DNA of 64,000 nt from Gordonia spumicola (GCF_009932475.1 NZ_BJOV01000002.1:682001-746000); one strand, 5' to 3'. Shown: positions 7,812 to 22,331, numbered from the stretch's first letter. Program-made: numbers and translations. The notes: generated by a model from the sequence alone, not told the origin.

Positions 7812-8002
7812 GCCGCAGCGTCGTTTCCCGAATCACACAGTCACAACATCCGAGGCCGTGTCGGCCAACCACGCCCTCAACGCCTTGCCGGCCTGTCAAG
7901 TCAACGAGAACCGCTCACAGCGCCGAAGAACCGGCCCCGTACACCATTCATGACTGGCGTTTAAGCTCCTCCGCACCTCCCCAAGGGACGCACATCGCAC
8001 GA

Positions 8003-8035
8003 AAAAGCCCCAGGCGATCACAGCCTGGGGCTTTT
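8003..8035. terminator. Bidirectional intrinsic terminator below the tRNA genes
   Basis: A perfect 13-bp stem, AAAAGCCCCAGGC (8003–8015) with GCCTGGGGCTTTT (8023–8035), and a 7-nt loop. The A-run before and T-run after make it work in both directions. It closes the minus-strand tRNA-Ile/tRNA-Ala transcript and separates it from the transposase gene. Confidence 0.85.
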
Positions 8036-8074
8036 CCAAATTCATCGAGGATACTTTTCCAAATATCCCACTTG

Positions 8075-8147
8075 TGGAGCCTAGGAGATTCGAACTCCTG
8101 ACATCCGCCTTGCAAAGGCGGCGCTCTACCAACTGAGCTAAGGCCCC
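8075..8147 (-). tRNA. tRNA-Ala (TGC anticodon)
   Basis: A 73-nt cloverleaf on the minus strand with acceptor stem GGGGCCT/AGGCTCC. It contains the G3:U70 pair that identifies alanine tRNAs and has discriminator A73. The anticodon TGC lies at 8112–8114 (complement), and the T-loop TTCGAAT is present. It follows tRNA-Ile in the usual gyrA–ileT–alaT order. CCA is not encoded. The 3' end faces the accessory region. Confidence 0.95.
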
Positions 8148-8182
8148 TGGTTCCCGACCGAAAGTCGGGAGGGTGGTCATGG

Positions 8183-8256
8183 TGGGCCTAGGAGGACTTG
8201 AACCTCCGACCTCTTCGTTATCAGCGAAGCGCTCTAACCGCCTGAGCTATAGGCCC
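8183..8256 (-). tRNA. tRNA-Ile (GAT anticodon)
   Basis: A 74-nt cloverleaf on the minus strand with acceptor stem GGGCCTA/TAGGCCC, D-loop AGCTCAGGCGGTTAGAGC and anticodon stem-loop CTTCGCTGATAACGAAG (anticodon GAT), and T-loop TTCAAGT. It lies between the DUF3566 gene and tRNA-Ala, as in related genomes. Confidence 0.95.
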
Positions 8257-8324
8257 TTGAACCGAGATGGAACATTACCCGACGTATCTGTAAGTACCAA
8301 AACGGCTGGTCAGCGGCCGAGAGG

Positions 8325-9116
8325 TCAGTCGAGATCGGCCAGGGTCACTTCGACGCCGCCGACCATGTCGGCGCACACGTTGTAGATGTAGGCCGAGATC
8401 GTCGCGATGCCGGTGATGAGGATCGCCGCGACCACACCGAAGCCGGCAGAGAAGCCGAACACCATGCCCGCCCCGATCAGATCGGAGCCGCTGCTGGTGC
8501 CCTGTGAGTCGACGAGCGTGCCGAACGAGCTGTTGATCTGGTCCCACACCCCCATGCCCGCCAGGACGCCGTACAGGACGGCCACGGCGATCATCCAGAT
8601 GAAGAAGCCCGCGATCGAGAGGACGCCCGACACCTTGAACACCGACCACGGGTCCACGCGACGGATCTGGACGGCCGCTCGCAGCGGCACACCGATCGCC
8701 CGCGACGGGATGGTCTGCGACTGCGCGCGGGCAGCGGCGGCCTTCCCCTCCTTCGACACGTCCACCTGGTGAATCGCGTCCAGATCGGGCAGCTGATCCT
8801 TCTTCGCGAGATCGTCACGCGGGATGTTCCGCGTCTCCGACTCGACGAACGCCGGCTTGTCGGCCGGCTTCGGCGGAACCGGGGCCGACGCGGGCTGCGC
8901 GGGTGGTCCGACGGTCGGGATCGGGCCCGACGTCGGCGCCGGACGCTGCCCCGACACGACCCCGCGAGGAGCGGGGCCGGTCGGACGCGCGTCGTCGGCC
9001 GACGCGGACGCTGCCATCTGACCCGCGGTCAAGCCGGTAGACGTCGACTTCTCCCCCCGCTTCCACGGGGGTACGACCTGGCCGCGGTCGGCGTTCTGGT
9101 CGTCAGGTGTGCTCAC
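8325..9116 (-). CDS. DUF3566 membrane protein downstream of gyrA
   Basis: A 263-residue protein with a GTG start. The first ~145 residues are polar, Pro/Ala/Gly-rich and disordered. The rest is the DUF3566 domain, beginning at AAVQIRRVDPWSVFKVSG with a membrane segment (VLSIAGFFIWMIAVAVLYGVL) and a second one near the C-terminus (FGVVAAILITGIATISAYIYNVCADMVGG). This family is found immediately after gyrA in mycobacteria and relatives; its function is not established. It follows gyrA by about 50 bp on the same strand and is probably co-transcribed. Confidence 0.85.
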   Translation of the reverse strand: MSTPDDQNADRGQVVPPWKRGEKSTSTGLTAGQMAASASADDARPTGPAPRGVVSGQRPAPTSGPIPTVGPPAQPASAPVPPKPADKPAFVESETRNIPRDDLAKKDQLPDLDAIHQVDVSKEGKAAAARAQSQTIPSRAIGVPLRAAVQIRRVDPWSVFKVSGVLSIAGFFIWMIAVAVLYGVLAGMGVWDQINSSFGTLVDSQGTSSGSDLIGAGMVFGFSAGFGVVAAILITGIATISAYIYNVCADMVGGVEVTLADLD

Positions 9117-9168
9117 AAGCGAATCCTCACTGGACGGGTGACAAGACCCACCCTAAACGCAACAGGGC

Positions 9169-11670
<2,502 letters not shown>

Positions 11671-11711
11671 GGGTTCACTTTCTTAAGTTTCGTCTCGACA
11701 TGCTGCGTCTC

Positions 11712-11761
11712 GACTGCGCTCGACGATCTGGGGGCTCCCCACCGGATCGTCGAGCGCAGTC
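11712..11761. repeat. Long perfect hairpin between gyrB and gyrA (REP-like)
   Basis: A 17-bp perfect stem: GACTGCGCTCGACGATC (11712–11728) with GATCGTCGAGCGCAGTC (11745–11761). A nested TGGGG/CCCCA stem (11729–11733 with 11737–11741) sits in the loop. It has no T-run. The core CGACTGCGCTCGAC recurs, complete or varied, at 26749–26760, 26621–26634 and 34483–34497, so it looks like a dispersed palindromic repeat that may also tune gyrB–gyrA read-through. Confidence 0.7.
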
Positions 11762-11768
11762 CGGAAGG

Positions 11769-13992
<2,224 letters not shown>

Positions 13993-14547
13993 TCAGCCGT
14001 ACGTGTCGCGGGGCCCTCGACCCGACACGTGACGGGGACCCTTGCGCCACGACGGAGCCTGCGGTCCGACGATCCGAAGACTCTTCACCGCACCGTGCCC
14101 GATGGCCGCGGCGATCTTCGCGATGATCTGTCCCTGCATGTACCGCAGCTGGGTGGCCCAGGCCGTCGACTCGGCTCGGATGTGCAGCACGCCGTCCGCC
14201 ATCCGTTCGGGCGTCGCGTGTGAGGCGATGTCCTCGCCGACGATCGACGGCCACATCCCGAACACGGTCCCCTCCGAGATCTTCGGCTCCCAGCCGCGCG
14301 AGCGCGCGATGCCGCCCGCGAGACGGCCGAGGGGCTGCGGGTCGCGGGAATCCGGGCCTGCCCCCGACCAGCTGCGACGCGATCGGTCGCCGCCGCGCTT
14401 GGGACGGATCGGCGCCGAACGACCCATGCCGACGGATTTGCCCGCGGCCTTGGCCTCCGCGCGAGCCTGTTCGAGCGCCTTGCGCGCCATCTCGTAGCCG
14501 CTGCGACCTGCCAGGGGATCGCCCGCCGTCGTGTCCTTCTCAGTCAT
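13993..14547 (-). CDS. dciA: DciA (DUF721) replicative-helicase loader
   Basis: A 184-residue protein with the DUF721 domain in its C-terminal half: [27 protein letters not shown], then [36 protein letters not shown]. The N-terminal part is basic and likely disordered. DciA is the ancestral loader of DnaB helicase in bacteria that lack DnaC/DnaI. Its place between recF and gyrB is the mycobacterial order (Rv0004). Its start overlaps the end of recF by 8 bp, so the two are coupled. Confidence 0.9.
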   Translation of the reverse strand: MTEKDTTAGDPLAGRSGYEMARKALEQARAEAKAAGKSVGMGRSAPIRPKRGGDRSRRSWSGAGPDSRDPQPLGRLAGGIARSRGWEPKISEGTVFGMWPSIVGEDIASHATPERMADGVLHIRAESTAWATQLRYMQGQIIAKIAAAIGHGAVKSLRIVGPQAPSWRKGPRHVSGRGPRDTYG

Positions 14548-15736
14548 TGCTCGACTCCCCGTTCGACGATGCGTCAGAGACGATCACCGACCGTCTGGGT
14601 CCATCATCGTCGGACACTCCGACATCGATCCGACGGCCGCCGACCGCAGCCGGAATGTCGTCGGCCACAGCGGCCGTGACCAGCAGTTGTTCGGCGCCCG
14701 CGGTGAACTCGGCCAGCTTCTCGCGGCGTCGGACGTCGAGTTCGGCGAATACGTCGTCGAGCATGATCACCGGATCCACGCCGTCCTCGCGGAGCAGTTC
14801 CACGCTCGCCAGACGGAGCGCGAGCGCGAACGACCACGACTCGCCGTGACTCGCGAAACCCTTCGCCGGCTCGTCGCCGAGCACCAGTTCGAGGTCGTCA
14901 CGGTGCGGTCCGACAAGGCAGAGACCGCGGTCGATCTCCCGACCGCGCATGTCTTTCAGGCGCTGTCCGAGAATCTCGCGGATAGCGGGAACCGACTCGT
15001 CGCCGCCCGGCGACGCGTCCACTTCCAGCCCCGCCGCCGATCGGTACGCGATGGTCGCCGGTCGAGAATGCGGGGCGATGGCCGCATATCCGCCGGTCAC
15101 GTGCGGGGCTATCTGCCGGACCACAGCCAGTCTCGCCGCAGTCACCTGGGCGCCGAGGTCCGCGAGCTGGTCGTCCCATACGTCGAGCGTGCTCATCACC
15201 GTGTCGGTCTCACCTCGACGCATCGCCGCACCCGCCGTCTTGAGCAGCGCCGACCGCTGACGCAGGACACGGTCGTAGTCGGCTTTCGCCCCCGCCGCGA
15301 TCGGCCGCAGCTGCGCGACGAGTTCGTCGACGAAACGCCGCCGCTCCCCCGGATCGCCCCGCACCAACGCCAGGTCCTCGGGCGCGAACAGCACAGTCCG
15401 CAGGATGCCGAGCACTTCGCGGGTGCGCCGCACCGGCCGGGTGTTGATCGCGGCCTTGTTCGACCCCTGCGCCGCGATCGTGAGATCGACGGTCAGCTCC
15501 CGGCCGTCGTTCTCCACCGTCGCCGACACGCGCGCGGCGTCGCAACCGCTCCTGACCAGGGGCGCATCCGTCGACACGCGATGCGATCGCAGGGTCGCGA
15601 CATAGAACAACGACTCGAGGAGATTCGTCTTGCCGAACCCGTTGCGTCCGACGAAGACCGTCGTCTCCGGAGCCAGCGTGAACTGCGCCGTCGGCCACGA
15701 CCGGTAGTCGGTCAGTGCCAGTTCGCGGACGAACAC
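14540..15736 (-). CDS. recF: DNA replication and repair protein RecF
   Basis: A 398-residue SMC-like ATPase that helps load RecA at gaps. Walker [14 protein letters not shown] lies near the N-terminus (after VFVREL and the DYRSW motif of RecF). The ABC-type signature region and Walker [13 protein letters not shown] are near the C-terminus. I chose the GTG at 15734–15736. An upstream open frame adds 90 Arg/Ser-rich residues, but these overlap gnd and look non-coding. It starts 11 bp after the gnd stop and overlaps dciA at its end. Confidence 0.93.
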   Translation of the reverse strand: MFVRELALTDYRSWPTAQFTLAPETTVFVGRNGFGKTNLLESLFYVATLRSHRVSTDAPLVRSGCDAARVSATVENDGRELTVDLTIAAQGSNKAAINTRPVRRTREVLGILRTVLFAPEDLALVRGDPGERRRFVDELVAQLRPIAAGAKADYDRVLRQRSALLKTAGAAMRRGETDTVMSTLDVWDDQLADLGAQVTAARLAVVRQIAPHVTGGYAAIAPHSRPATIAYRSAAGLEVDASPGGDESVPAIREILGQRLKDMRGREIDRGLCLVGPHRDDLELVLGDEPAKGFASHGESWSFALALRLASVELLREDGVDPVIMLDDVFAELDVRRREKLAEFTAGAEQLLVTAAVADDIPAAVGGRRIDVGVSDDDGPRRSVIVSDASSNGESSND

Positions 15737-15746
15737 CCTGCGATGA

Positions 15747-16661
15747 CTAGTGCTTGGAGGTCTCGCCGACGCTCGCGCCGGAGCTGTCGCGCATGGCGTG
15801 CCCGCCGAACTGGTTGCGCAGCGCGGACACCGCCTTGAGCGCGGGCGACGTCTCCTGGCGCGATGCGAAGCGCGCGAACAACGCCGCCGAGATGACGTTC
15901 GCGGGCACCGAGTGGCGGATCGCCTCCTCGACGGTCCAGCGTCCCTCACCCGAGTCGGTCGTGTAGTCGGAGATCTCGGCGAGACCCGGATCCTCCTCGA
16001 GAGCACGGACCAGCAGGTCGAGCAGCCACGACCGGACGACGGTGCCCTGCGTCCAGGCGCGGAGCGTTCCGGTGACGTCTTCGATCAAGGGCTCGGCGTC
16101 GAGCAGCTCGTATCCCTCGGCGTACGCGTGCATCAAGCCGTACTCGATGCCGTTGTGCACCATCTTGGCGTAGTGACCGGCACCGACGGGACCGACGTGG
16201 ACAAAACCGTTCTCCCGCGGGCCCTCGGGACGCAGCGCGTCGAAGATCGGCATGACCTTCGCGACGTCGTCCTTGCTGCCGCCGACCATGAGCGCGTAGC
16301 CGTTGTCACGGCCCCACACGCCGCCGGAAACGCCGCAGTCGAGGTAGCCGATGCCGTTCTCGGCGAGGAGATCGGCGTGCGGCTGGTCGTCGCTGAATCG
16401 TGAGTTGCCGCCGTCGATGACGACATCGCCGGGCGACAGGAGGCCCGCGAGCTCGGTGACCGAGTTACGGGTGATCTCGCCGTGCGGCACCATCAGCCAC
16501 ACCACACGAGGCGCCTCGAGAGCGTCGACGAGTGCCGCGAGATCGGGCACGTCGGACACCTCGGGGCGCGGGTCGTAGCCGACCACCTCGTGGCCCGCAT
16601 CCTTGACGCGGGCCCGCATGTTGTCACCCATCTTGCCGAGGCCGACAAGTCCGAGCTGCAT
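15747..16661 (-). CDS. gnd: 6-phosphogluconate dehydrogenase, decarboxylating (short type)
   Basis: A 304-residue oxidoreductase of the pentose phosphate pathway, converting 6-phosphogluconate to ribulose 5-phosphate and CO2. The N-terminal Rossmann motif [15 protein letters not shown], the substrate motif [20 protein letters not shown] and the active-site segment [22 protein letters not shown] are all present. The length matches the short (about 300 residue) class, not the 470-residue type. Its position between dnaN and recF is a known feature of many Mycobacteriales origins. It starts about 34 bp after dnaN. Confidence 0.95.
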   Translation of the reverse strand: MQLGLVGLGKMGDNMRARVKDAGHEVVGYDPRPEVSDVPDLAALVDALEAPRVVWLMVPHGEITRNSVTELAGLLSPGDVVIDGGNSRFSDDQPHADLLAENGIGYLDCGVSGGVWGRDNGYALMVGGSKDDVAKVMPIFDALRPEGPRENGFVHVGPVGAGHYAKMVHNGIEYGLMHAYAEGYELLDAEPLIEDVTGTLRAWTQGTVVRSWLLDLLVRALEEDPGLAEISDYTTDSGEGRWTVEEAIRHSVPANVISAALFARFASRQETSPALKAVSALRNQFGGHAMRDSSGASVGETSKH

Positions 16662-16695
16662 GGTTCTAGTCCTCTCGAAACGTTGAAAGCGCAGG

Positions 16696-17898
16696 TCAGC
16701 CCGGAAGTCGGACCGGCATGAGCAGGTAGCTGAACTCGCTGTCCGGGGCCGGATACAGGCCGGACTCGTCGGCGACGGGATCCTCGCCCGACGTGGGACG
16801 CAGCACCGCCGGACGGACCGCGGCGCGGCGCTCGCCGCTGCCGTCGGGCTCGGGGTTGGTGAAGCCGAACTCCACGACCGACGAGCCGATCGCGGCGAGG
16901 CCGTCGAGCAGGTAGGTCGGATTGAACGCGATCAGGATCGGTTCGCCGAAGAACGAGACCGGCACTTCTTCCTCGGCCTTACCCGCTTCGTCGCCACCGG
17001 CGGTGAGCAGCACGAAGTCGCGGCTGAAGTCCATCCGCACCTGGGCTCCGCGTTCGGCGACGAGGGCGACGCGCTTGATCGCCTCGATGAGGGGCGCGCT
17101 CTCGACCGTCGCGACCGAGGTGTGCCCCGCGGGGAACAGCTGGCGGAACTTCGGGAACTCGGCGTCGAGGAGACGCGTCGTGGTCTTCTTCGCGTTGTTG
17201 GTGATGCCGAGGATGCCGTCTGAACCGATCGCGTGGACCGAACCGAAGGCGAGATCGACGGCCCCCGTCCCGTCCGAACCCGCCGACTTGGCGGCTTCGG
17301 AGAGCGTCTTCGCAGGCACGAGGGCAGCACCCGCCGCGCCGCCCGCGGTCGGAGCCCACTGGAGTTCGCGGACCGCGAGTCGGAATCGGTCGGTGGCCGC
17401 GAGAACCACCTTGTCGCCGTCGATCTCCACGCGCACACCGGTCAGCATCGGCAGGGTGTCGTCGCGTCCGGCGGCGACGGCGACCTGCGAGACGGCCTCG
17501 GCGAACAGCTCGGCGGGGACCGTCCCGGTGGTCTCGGGGACGTCGGGCAGGTCCGGGTAGTCCTCGACGGGCATCGTGGGCAGGGAGAACTTGGAGCTGC
17601 CGCACGAGATCGCGACCCGCGACCCGTCGATCGTCACGTCGACGGGCTTGTGCGGGAGGGCCTTGGTGATGTCGGCGAGCAGCCGCCCCGAGACCAGCGA
17701 CTTCCCGATCTCGGCAACCTCCGCCGAGATGGTCTGCGTAGCGGAGACCTCGTAGTCGAAACCGGACACCTGCAGGCCGTCGTCACCCGCGGTGAGGACG
17801 ACGCAGCCGAGGACCGGCACGGGCGGACGTGACGGCAGGCTCCTGGCGACCCACGCGACGGCGTCGGCGAACTCGTCGCGCATGACACGGAACTTCAT
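16696..17898 (-). CDS. dnaN: DNA polymerase III sliding clamp (beta subunit)
   Basis: A 400-residue clamp, about the usual length for actinobacteria. The three repeated clamp domains can be followed: [50 protein letters not shown]; and [22 protein letters not shown]. The C-terminus [11 protein letters not shown] matches the end that shapes the partner-binding pocket. It forms the ring that tethers DNA polymerase and binds RecF-pathway and repair proteins. It is transcribed from within or across oriC, with dnaA 515 bp upstream. Confidence 0.97.
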   Translation of the reverse strand: MKFRVMRDEFADAVAWVARSLPSRPPVPVLGCVVLTAGDDGLQVSGFDYEVSATQTISAEVAEIGKSLVSGRLLADITKALPHKPVDVTIDGSRVAISCGSSKFSLPTMPVEDYPDLPDVPETTGTVPAELFAEAVSQVAVAAGRDDTLPMLTGVRVEIDGDKVVLAATDRFRLAVRELQWAPTAGGAAGAALVPAKTLSEAAKSAGSDGTGAVDLAFGSVHAIGSDGILGITNNAKKTTTRLLDAEFPKFRQLFPAGHTSVATVESAPLIEAIKRVALVAERGAQVRMDFSRDFVLLTAGGDEAGKAEEEVPVSFFGEPILIAFNPTYLLDGLAAIGSSVVEFGFTNPEPDGSGERRAAVRPAVLRPTSGEDPVADESGLYPAPDSEFSYLLMPVRLPG

Positions 17899-18413
17899 CT
17901 GCGGTGAATGCCCTTCTGCTGGTCCGGCCCGCAGCGCACAGCGTGCGTCGGCCGACGACGCGGTGTGCGTCGGATGAATCCCACTTTAGAGCGACGACGC
18001 GGGGTCATCGCAACACCGGGCCGATTCGGACGAGGTCGCTCGACGCGGCCACGCGTCGGCGACCTGTGCATCCACACTCCTACTTTTAAAGGAAGATCTC
18101 TAGAAAGAAATTCTAAGTAGTAGTAGGCCCTGTGAAATCTGTGGACAACGACCGTAACTGCTGGTCACGTCGCCTCCGAGCGTGTGGAGATTTAAGGACT
18201 GAAGTTGTGGAAAATTCATCGAGGCTGTGGACCCACAGACTTATCCACACTGTGCACAACTCCTGTGCACAACTTTCGGGCTTGTCGTCACCAAGTTGTC
18301 CACAGGCGTGCTCGACGCGGCACCTGGGGTTTTAGCGGAGCGACACGCCGAGGACGACACGGCGAAATCACCCGTTCGTGTCGCGGTCGGAACCCTGTCG
18401 GCTCACTTGAGGG
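17899..18413. other. oriC: Origin of replication, oriC (dnaA–dnaN intergenic region)
   Basis: This 515-bp gap has no gene and holds a cluster of DnaA-box matches: TGTGGACAA 18140–18148 (inverted TTGTCCACA), TGTGGAAAA 18206–18214, TTATCCACA 18241–18249 (perfect), TGTGCACAA 18251–18259 and 18264–18272, and TTGTCCACA 18296–18304. An A+T-rich stretch at 18081–18125 on the dnaN side is the likely unwinding element. The position is the experimentally known oriC site in mycobacteria and relatives. Confidence 0.9.
18081..18125. other. A+T-rich stretch, candidate DNA-unwinding element of oriC
   Basis: In an otherwise GC-rich gap this 45-bp stretch is rich in A and T (ACTTTTAAAGGAAGATC, then AGAAAGAAATTCTAAGTAG). 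It sits next to the first DnaA box at 18140. Placement suggests the site of initial strand opening; this is inference. Confidence 0.55.
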
Positions 18414-19931
18414 TCACCGGTTCGCGCGCTGCTTCACGCGCGCGGTGAGCTCCTGGACGTGGTCGTAGACCTTCGGACGCTCCGGCATCTCCTTGTTGAT
18501 CTTCTTCACCGCGTGCATGACCGTCGTGTGGTCGCGGTCGAACGCCTCACCGATCTTCGGCAGCGACAGATCGGTGAGCTCGCGACACAGGTACATGGCG
18601 ATCTGCCTGGCCTGCGTCACGTTGCGCACCTTGCTCGGGCCACGGAGGTCCTCGATGGAGATGTCGAAGTACTCGGCGGAGATCGCGAGGATGCTCGCCG
18701 CGCTGATCTCGATGCCGCCGTCGTCGGGCATGAGCGCCTTGAGCACCACTTCTGCCAGCGACCGATCGAGTTCGGCGTTCTGCAGTGACGCGAACGCCGT
18801 CACGCGGATCAGGGCGCCCTCGAGTTCGCGGATGTTGCGTTCGATCTTCGAGGCGATCAGCTCGAGCACGTCGTCGGGCGCCGCGAGCTTGTCCATCTGT
18901 GCCTTCTTGCGGAGGATCGCGATGCGCGTCTCCAGGTCCGGCGGCTGGACGTCGGTGATCAGTCCCCACTCGAACCGGGTGCGGAGACGGTCTTCGAGCG
19001 TCGCCAGCTGCTTCGGCGGACGGTCCGACGAGACCACGATCTGCTTGTTCGCGTTGTGAAGCGTGTTGAACGTGTGGAAGAACTCCTCCTGGATGCCCTC
19101 ACGGCCCTCCAAGAACTGGATGTCGTCGATGAGCAGCATGTCGATGTCGCGGTACCGGCGCTTGAACACGGCTCGGCGGTCGTCGCGCAGCGAGTTGATG
19201 AAGTCGTTCGTGAACTCTTCCGTCGACACGTACTTCACGCGCATGCCCGGGTAGAGGCGCTGCGCGTAGTGGCCCGCGGCGTGCAGGAGGTGGGTCTTGC
19301 CGAGGCCGGACTCTCCCCAGATGAACAGCGGGTTGTAGGCGCGCGCCGGATTCTCGGCGACGGCGACCGCAGAGGCGTGTGCGAACCGGTTCGACGCACC
19401 GATGACGAAGGTGTCGAACGTGTACCTCGGGTGCAGCGACGTCGTGCTGGCGTCCGCGGGCGTCGCGACATCGCGGTCCTGGAAGTAGGTCGTCCACTCG
19501 CGAGGCCCGGGATGAGGACCTTGAGTCGGCTGATCGTCGTAGTTGAGCGACGCGAACTGTCCGGATGGTGTGGCATCGGTCACCGGTGTGACTGGTGTGA
19601 CGGAAGGGGTTGTCCCCACGGTCTCCACAGGAGCGGGCGCCACCTCTTGCGGCTCGGCGACGCGCACCGCGATGTCCACAGTCTGGTCGAGATGACGGTT
19701 CAGCGTGGCACGGATCAGATCGCGCAGATCGCGCTCGATCTGCTCCTGGACGAGCGGCGTCGGGACGGCGAGCAGCGCAAAACCCTCGGTCATCGTCAAC
19801 GGCTGAACCAGCGACAACCAGGCCTTTTGCATGCGCGAAAGCGGCTGCGCACCTTGGGGTCCCGTTCCATCGGTCAGTTCAGCGACGACCTTGCTCCACA
19901 CATCGTTGAACGATTCCCGATCGCTCGGCAT
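18414..19931 (-). CDS. dnaA: Chromosomal replication initiator DnaA
   Basis: A 505-residue initiator. Domain I ([14 protein letters not shown]...) is followed by a Pro/Thr-rich linker, the AAA+ domain (Walker [14 protein letters not shown], Walker [12 protein letters not shown], sensor region SSDRPPKQL) and the DNA-binding domain IV (signature [12 protein letters not shown] near the C-terminus). I chose the ATG at 19929–19931 (MPSDRESF) behind a purine-rich GAGGGG-type site. The longer upstream frame runs through DnaA boxes and is not conserved-looking. DnaA boxes upstream (19951–20060) suggest autoregulation. Confidence 0.96.
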   Translation of the reverse strand: MPSDRESFNDVWSKVVAELTDGTGPQGAQPLSRMQKAWLSLVQPLTMTEGFALLAVPTPLVQEQIERDLRDLIRATLNRHLDQTVDIAVRVAEPQEVAPAPVETVGTTPSVTPVTPVTDATPSGQFASLNYDDQPTQGPHPGPREWTTYFQDRDVATPADASTTSLHPRYTFDTFVIGASNRFAHASAVAVAENPARAYNPLFIWGESGLGKTHLLHAAGHYAQRLYPGMRVKYVSTEEFTNDFINSLRDDRRAVFKRRYRDIDMLLIDDIQFLEGREGIQEEFFHTFNTLHNANKQIVVSSDRPPKQLATLEDRLRTRFEWGLITDVQPPDLETRIAILRKKAQMDKLAAPDDVLELIASKIERNIRELEGALIRVTAFASLQNAELDRSLAEVVLKALMPDDGGIEISAASILAISAEYFDISIEDLRGPSKVRNVTQARQIAMYLCRELTDLSLPKIGEAFDRDHTTVMHAVKKINKEMPERPKVYDHVQELTARVKQRANR

Positions 19932-20244
19932 CCCTCGCCCCCTCACTGGTTTGTCCACAGACGCAGAGCTAAAGCGTGCCATGAACGACGGCGCCGATGC
20001 GAACTTCTCCACACAGTTGTCCACATCTGTGGACAAAGCTGTGAACAAAGCTGTGAACAAATCCCAAGGCTGTAATTCCACTGGGGCGGATCGAGCCTGG
20101 TGGGGAGCGGTTTGATTCGTGGGGCGGCTCTGAGTAGTCTCGGAGGGTCGTCCAAGCACGCCTGCTGTTCATTCCCGAAGGGGAATTGAGACCGGTGTGC
20201 GCTGGACCGAGGACCATCAGCAGTATCGACCCAAGGAGTACCCA
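19932..20244. promoter_or_regulatory. dnaA–rpmH divergent control region with DnaA boxes
   Basis: This 313-bp gap separates dnaA (minus) from rpmH (plus). DnaA-box matches are TTGTCCACA 19951–19959 and 20017–20025, TGTGGACAA 20028–20036, and a tandem pair TGTGAACAA 20040–20048 and 20052–20060 inside a repeated AAAGCTGTGAAC unit. Binding here would let DnaA control its own promoter and titrate initiator. The rpmH promoter lies at the other end. Confidence 0.8.
20112..20140 (+). promoter_or_regulatory. Putative rpmH promoter
   Basis: TTGATT (20112–20117) and TAGTCT (20135–20140) are separated by 17 bp and lie about 105 bp upstream of the rpmH start. TAGTCT fits the TANNNT -10 of actinobacterial housekeeping promoters. 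It would drive rpmH–rnpA–yidD–yidC. This is a pattern match only. Confidence 0.45.
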
Positions 20245-20388
20245 GTGGCTAAGGGGAAGCGTACTTTCCAGCCGAACAACCGTCGTCGCGCTCGTGTGCA
20301 CGGCTTCCGTCTGCGCATGCGTACCCGCGCCGGCCGCGCCATCGTGAACGGTCGCCGCTCCAAGGGCCGCGCCAAGCTGACCGCCTGA
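20245..20388 (+). CDS. rpmH: Ribosomal protein bL34
   Basis: A 47-residue, Arg/Lys-rich protein of the large ribosomal subunit ([20 protein letters not shown] followed by [27 protein letters not shown]). The GTG start at 20245 has an AAGGAG site at 20233–20238 with a 7-nt spacer, which rules out the longer in-frame start at 20197. The divergent dnaA/rpmH pair is near-universal in bacteria. Confidence 0.97.
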   Translation: MAKGKRTFQPNNRRRARVHGFRLRMRTRAGRAIVNGRRSKGRAKLTA

Positions 20389-20416
20389 TTCGGCGCGCAC
20401 CCGATCGCGCCGATCG

Positions 20417-20830
20417 GTGACCGCCGACTCCAGGCGGATCTCCACGAGATCCGACTTCACCCGCACACTGCAGTCTGGTGTGCGGGTTTCGGTGCGTGAT
20501 CTGGCGATTCATCTGGCGCCCGTGAGCGCGCAATGGCCGGACGACACCGGACTGCGCGCCGACGTCGCACTGCACGGCGGACCCTGGCTCGGACTGATCG
20601 TGTCCAAGAAGGTCGGCAACGCCGTCGTCCGACACCGTGTCGCACGACGACTTCGTCATGCCTTCGCCCAGGTGCGTCCCGAACTCGACAACCCGGAGAC
20701 GTTCGTCGTCCTGCGGGCCTTCCCGTCGATCGCGACACGATCGACGGACGAACTGGCCGAGGCGCTGCGCGCCGGATTCGCTCACCCCAGGGCACGTACG
20801 GCGTTCGCACGAGCGAGTTCGCCGTCATGA
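20417..20830 (+). CDS. rnpA: Ribonuclease P protein component
   Basis: A 137-residue basic protein that binds the catalytic RNA of RNase P for tRNA 5' maturation. The RnpA signature region is [27 protein letters not shown], and the N-terminus has the usual [16 protein letters not shown]. The GTG start at 20417 follows rpmH by 28 bp. The stop overlaps the yidD start (ATGA), so the two are coupled. Confidence 0.93.
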   Translation: MTADSRRISTRSDFTRTLQSGVRVSVRDLAIHLAPVSAQWPDDTGLRADVALHGGPWLGLIVSKKVGNAVVRHRVARRLRHAFAQVRPELDNPETFVVLRAFPSIATRSTDELAEALRAGFAHPRARTAFARASSPS

Positions 20831-21120
20831 GCGCGCTGCAGAGTCTGTACACGCTCCCGCGACGATCCCTGATCTTCGTGGTCGAGCTGTATCGGACGTG
20901 GATCTCCCCTACGCGCATGCCGACATGTCGATTCGAACCGACATGCAGCGGATACGCCGTCGAAGCGCTGACCAGGCACGGATTCCTCTGGGGTTCGGTG
21001 CTGTCGGTGTGGCGACTGCTCAAATGCGGACCCTGGCACAAGCCCGGTTACGACCCGGTGCCGGAGAACGGTCCCCTCCACGCTTTCCACCAGCGGCGCC
21101 GCGGCGTCGTCATCAGATAG
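20827..21120 (+). CDS. yidD: YidD family membrane protein insertion efficiency factor
   Basis: A 97-residue protein with the YidD core: [32 protein letters not shown], then [20 protein letters not shown]. Cysteines at the CRFxPTCS motif and the PWHKPGxDPVP end are diagnostic. It is an amphipathic, membrane-associated helper of YidC. It sits in the universal rnpA–yidD–yidC order, overlapping rnpA by 4 bp and ending 13 bp before yidC. Confidence 0.93.
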   Translation: MSALQSLYTLPRRSLIFVVELYRTWISPTRMPTCRFEPTCSGYAVEALTRHGFLWGSVLSVWRLLKCGPWHKPGYDPVPENGPLHAFHQRRRGVVIR

Positions 21121-21133
21121 GGGTCATTGAGCC

Positions 21134-22282
21134 GTGCTCAACTTCATCTACTACCCGGTGTCTTGGATCATGTGGGTCTGGCACTGGTTGTTCGACCACA
21201 TCACGCCGAACACGCCGGGCGGCGACGGTGTCGCCTGGGCGCTCTCCGTGGTGTTCCTGGTCTTCACGCTGCGCGCCATCCTGTACAAGCCGTTCGTCAA
21301 GCAGATCCGCACGACGAAGCAGATGCAGGAAATCAACCCGCAGATGCAGGCGATCCGCAAGAAGTACGCCAACGACCGGGTCAAGATGACCGAGGAGATG
21401 CAGAAGCTCCAGAAGGAGCACGGGTTCAACCCCCTTCTCGGCTGCCTCCCGATGTTCATGCAGATCCCGGTGTTCATCGGCCTGTTCCACGTCCTCCGCT
21501 CGTTCAACCGAATGGGCGCGGGCACCGCGATGCCGTTCGGTTCGCCCGCATCGCCGATGACGGCGGAAGAGACGCGCTCGATCGGCAACTACGCTTTCAG
21601 CCCCGACCAGGTCGCGAACTTCCTTGATGCTCGCCTCTTCGGTGTGCCGCTGTCGTCGTACATCACTGAGCCCGTCGACCAGTTCCAGGCGTTCGTCCAG
21701 AAGGGCGAGGTCATCGACTTCACCCGCTGGCAGATCGCCGTGGTCGTCATTCCGCTCATGATCGTGGCCTCGATCGCCACGCACATGAACTCGCGTGCAT
21801 CGGTGGCTCGCCAGTCGGCGGACGCCGCCGACAACCCGCAGACGCGCATCATGAACAAGCTCGCGCTGTACGTCTTCCCGCTCGGCATCCTCGCGACCGG
21901 TCCGTTCTTCCCCGTCGCCATCCTGATCTACTGGGTGAGCAACAACCTCTGGACCTACGGTCAGCAGCACCTCGTCTTCGGTCGCATCGCGAAGGAAGAG
22001 GAAGAGGCCAAACTCGCCAAGGAGGAGCGGAACAAGGCGAACGCTCCCAAGCCGGGCGCCAAGCCCGGCGAGAAGACCAAGCATGTCGTGAGCGAGACCG
22101 TCGACGTCGCGAAGTCCACCGATCTGACGAAGAAGTCTGCCGCCACGACCGAGGCCGACGCCACCGTCGTGGAGAAGCCCGCCAAGCCCGCGCCGGGCCA
22201 GCGTCCGGCCAACCGGCCCGGTGGCGCCAAACAGGCGGGCAACAAGCGCAACAAGAAGACCAAGCAGGGTCGCAAGCGCTGA
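21134..22282 (+). CDS. yidC: Membrane protein insertase YidC (Oxa1 family)
   Basis: A 382-residue protein with GTG start and the five-helix YidC core of Gram-positive type: [20 protein letters not shown] with the conserved hydrophilic-groove Arg, the cytoplasmic hairpin [21 protein letters not shown], then [21 protein letters not shown], and two late helices around residues 195–280. It inserts membrane proteins with or without SecYEG. The tail (about 295–382) is Lys/Ala/Pro-rich, likely for ribosome contact, and ends in a [13 protein letters not shown] sequence. The long predicted loop between helices 2 and 3 (residues 120–190) is typical of actinobacteria. Confidence 0.95.
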   Translation: MLNFIYYPVSWIMWVWHWLFDHITPNTPGGDGVAWALSVVFLVFTLRAILYKPFVKQIRTTKQMQEINPQMQAIRKKYANDRVKMTEEMQKLQKEHGFNPLLGCLPMFMQIPVFIGLFHVLRSFNRMGAGTAMPFGSPASPMTAEETRSIGNYAFSPDQVANFLDARLFGVPLSSYITEPVDQFQAFVQKGEVIDFTRWQIAVVVIPLMIVASIATHMNSRASVARQSADAADNPQTRIMNKLALYVFPLGILATGPFFPVAILIYWVSNNLWTYGQQHLVFGRIAKEEEEAKLAKEERNKANAPKPGAKPGEKTKHVVSETVDVAKSTDLTKKSAATTEADATVVEKPAKPAPGQRPANRPGGAKQAGNKRNKKTKQGRKR

Positions 22283-22331
22283 GCGCAGTCGGCACCGCAC
22301 GAACCTTTCCGAGATAGATAGAGGTACAACC

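Noticed and set aside
7812..8002. Search for terminal inverted repeats of the transposase element right of the gene
   Set aside because: Compared by eye with 4150–4450 and 4867–5260; no convincing match was found, so no ends are annotated.
15737..16006. A 90-residue N-terminal extension of recF
   Set aside because: It is Arg/Ser-rich, overlaps gnd, and has no start signal; RecF sequence begins at the GTG 15736.
19932..20159. A 76-residue extension of DnaA upstream of 19931
   Set aside because: It runs through DnaA boxes and does not resemble DnaA domain I, which begins at MPSDRESF.
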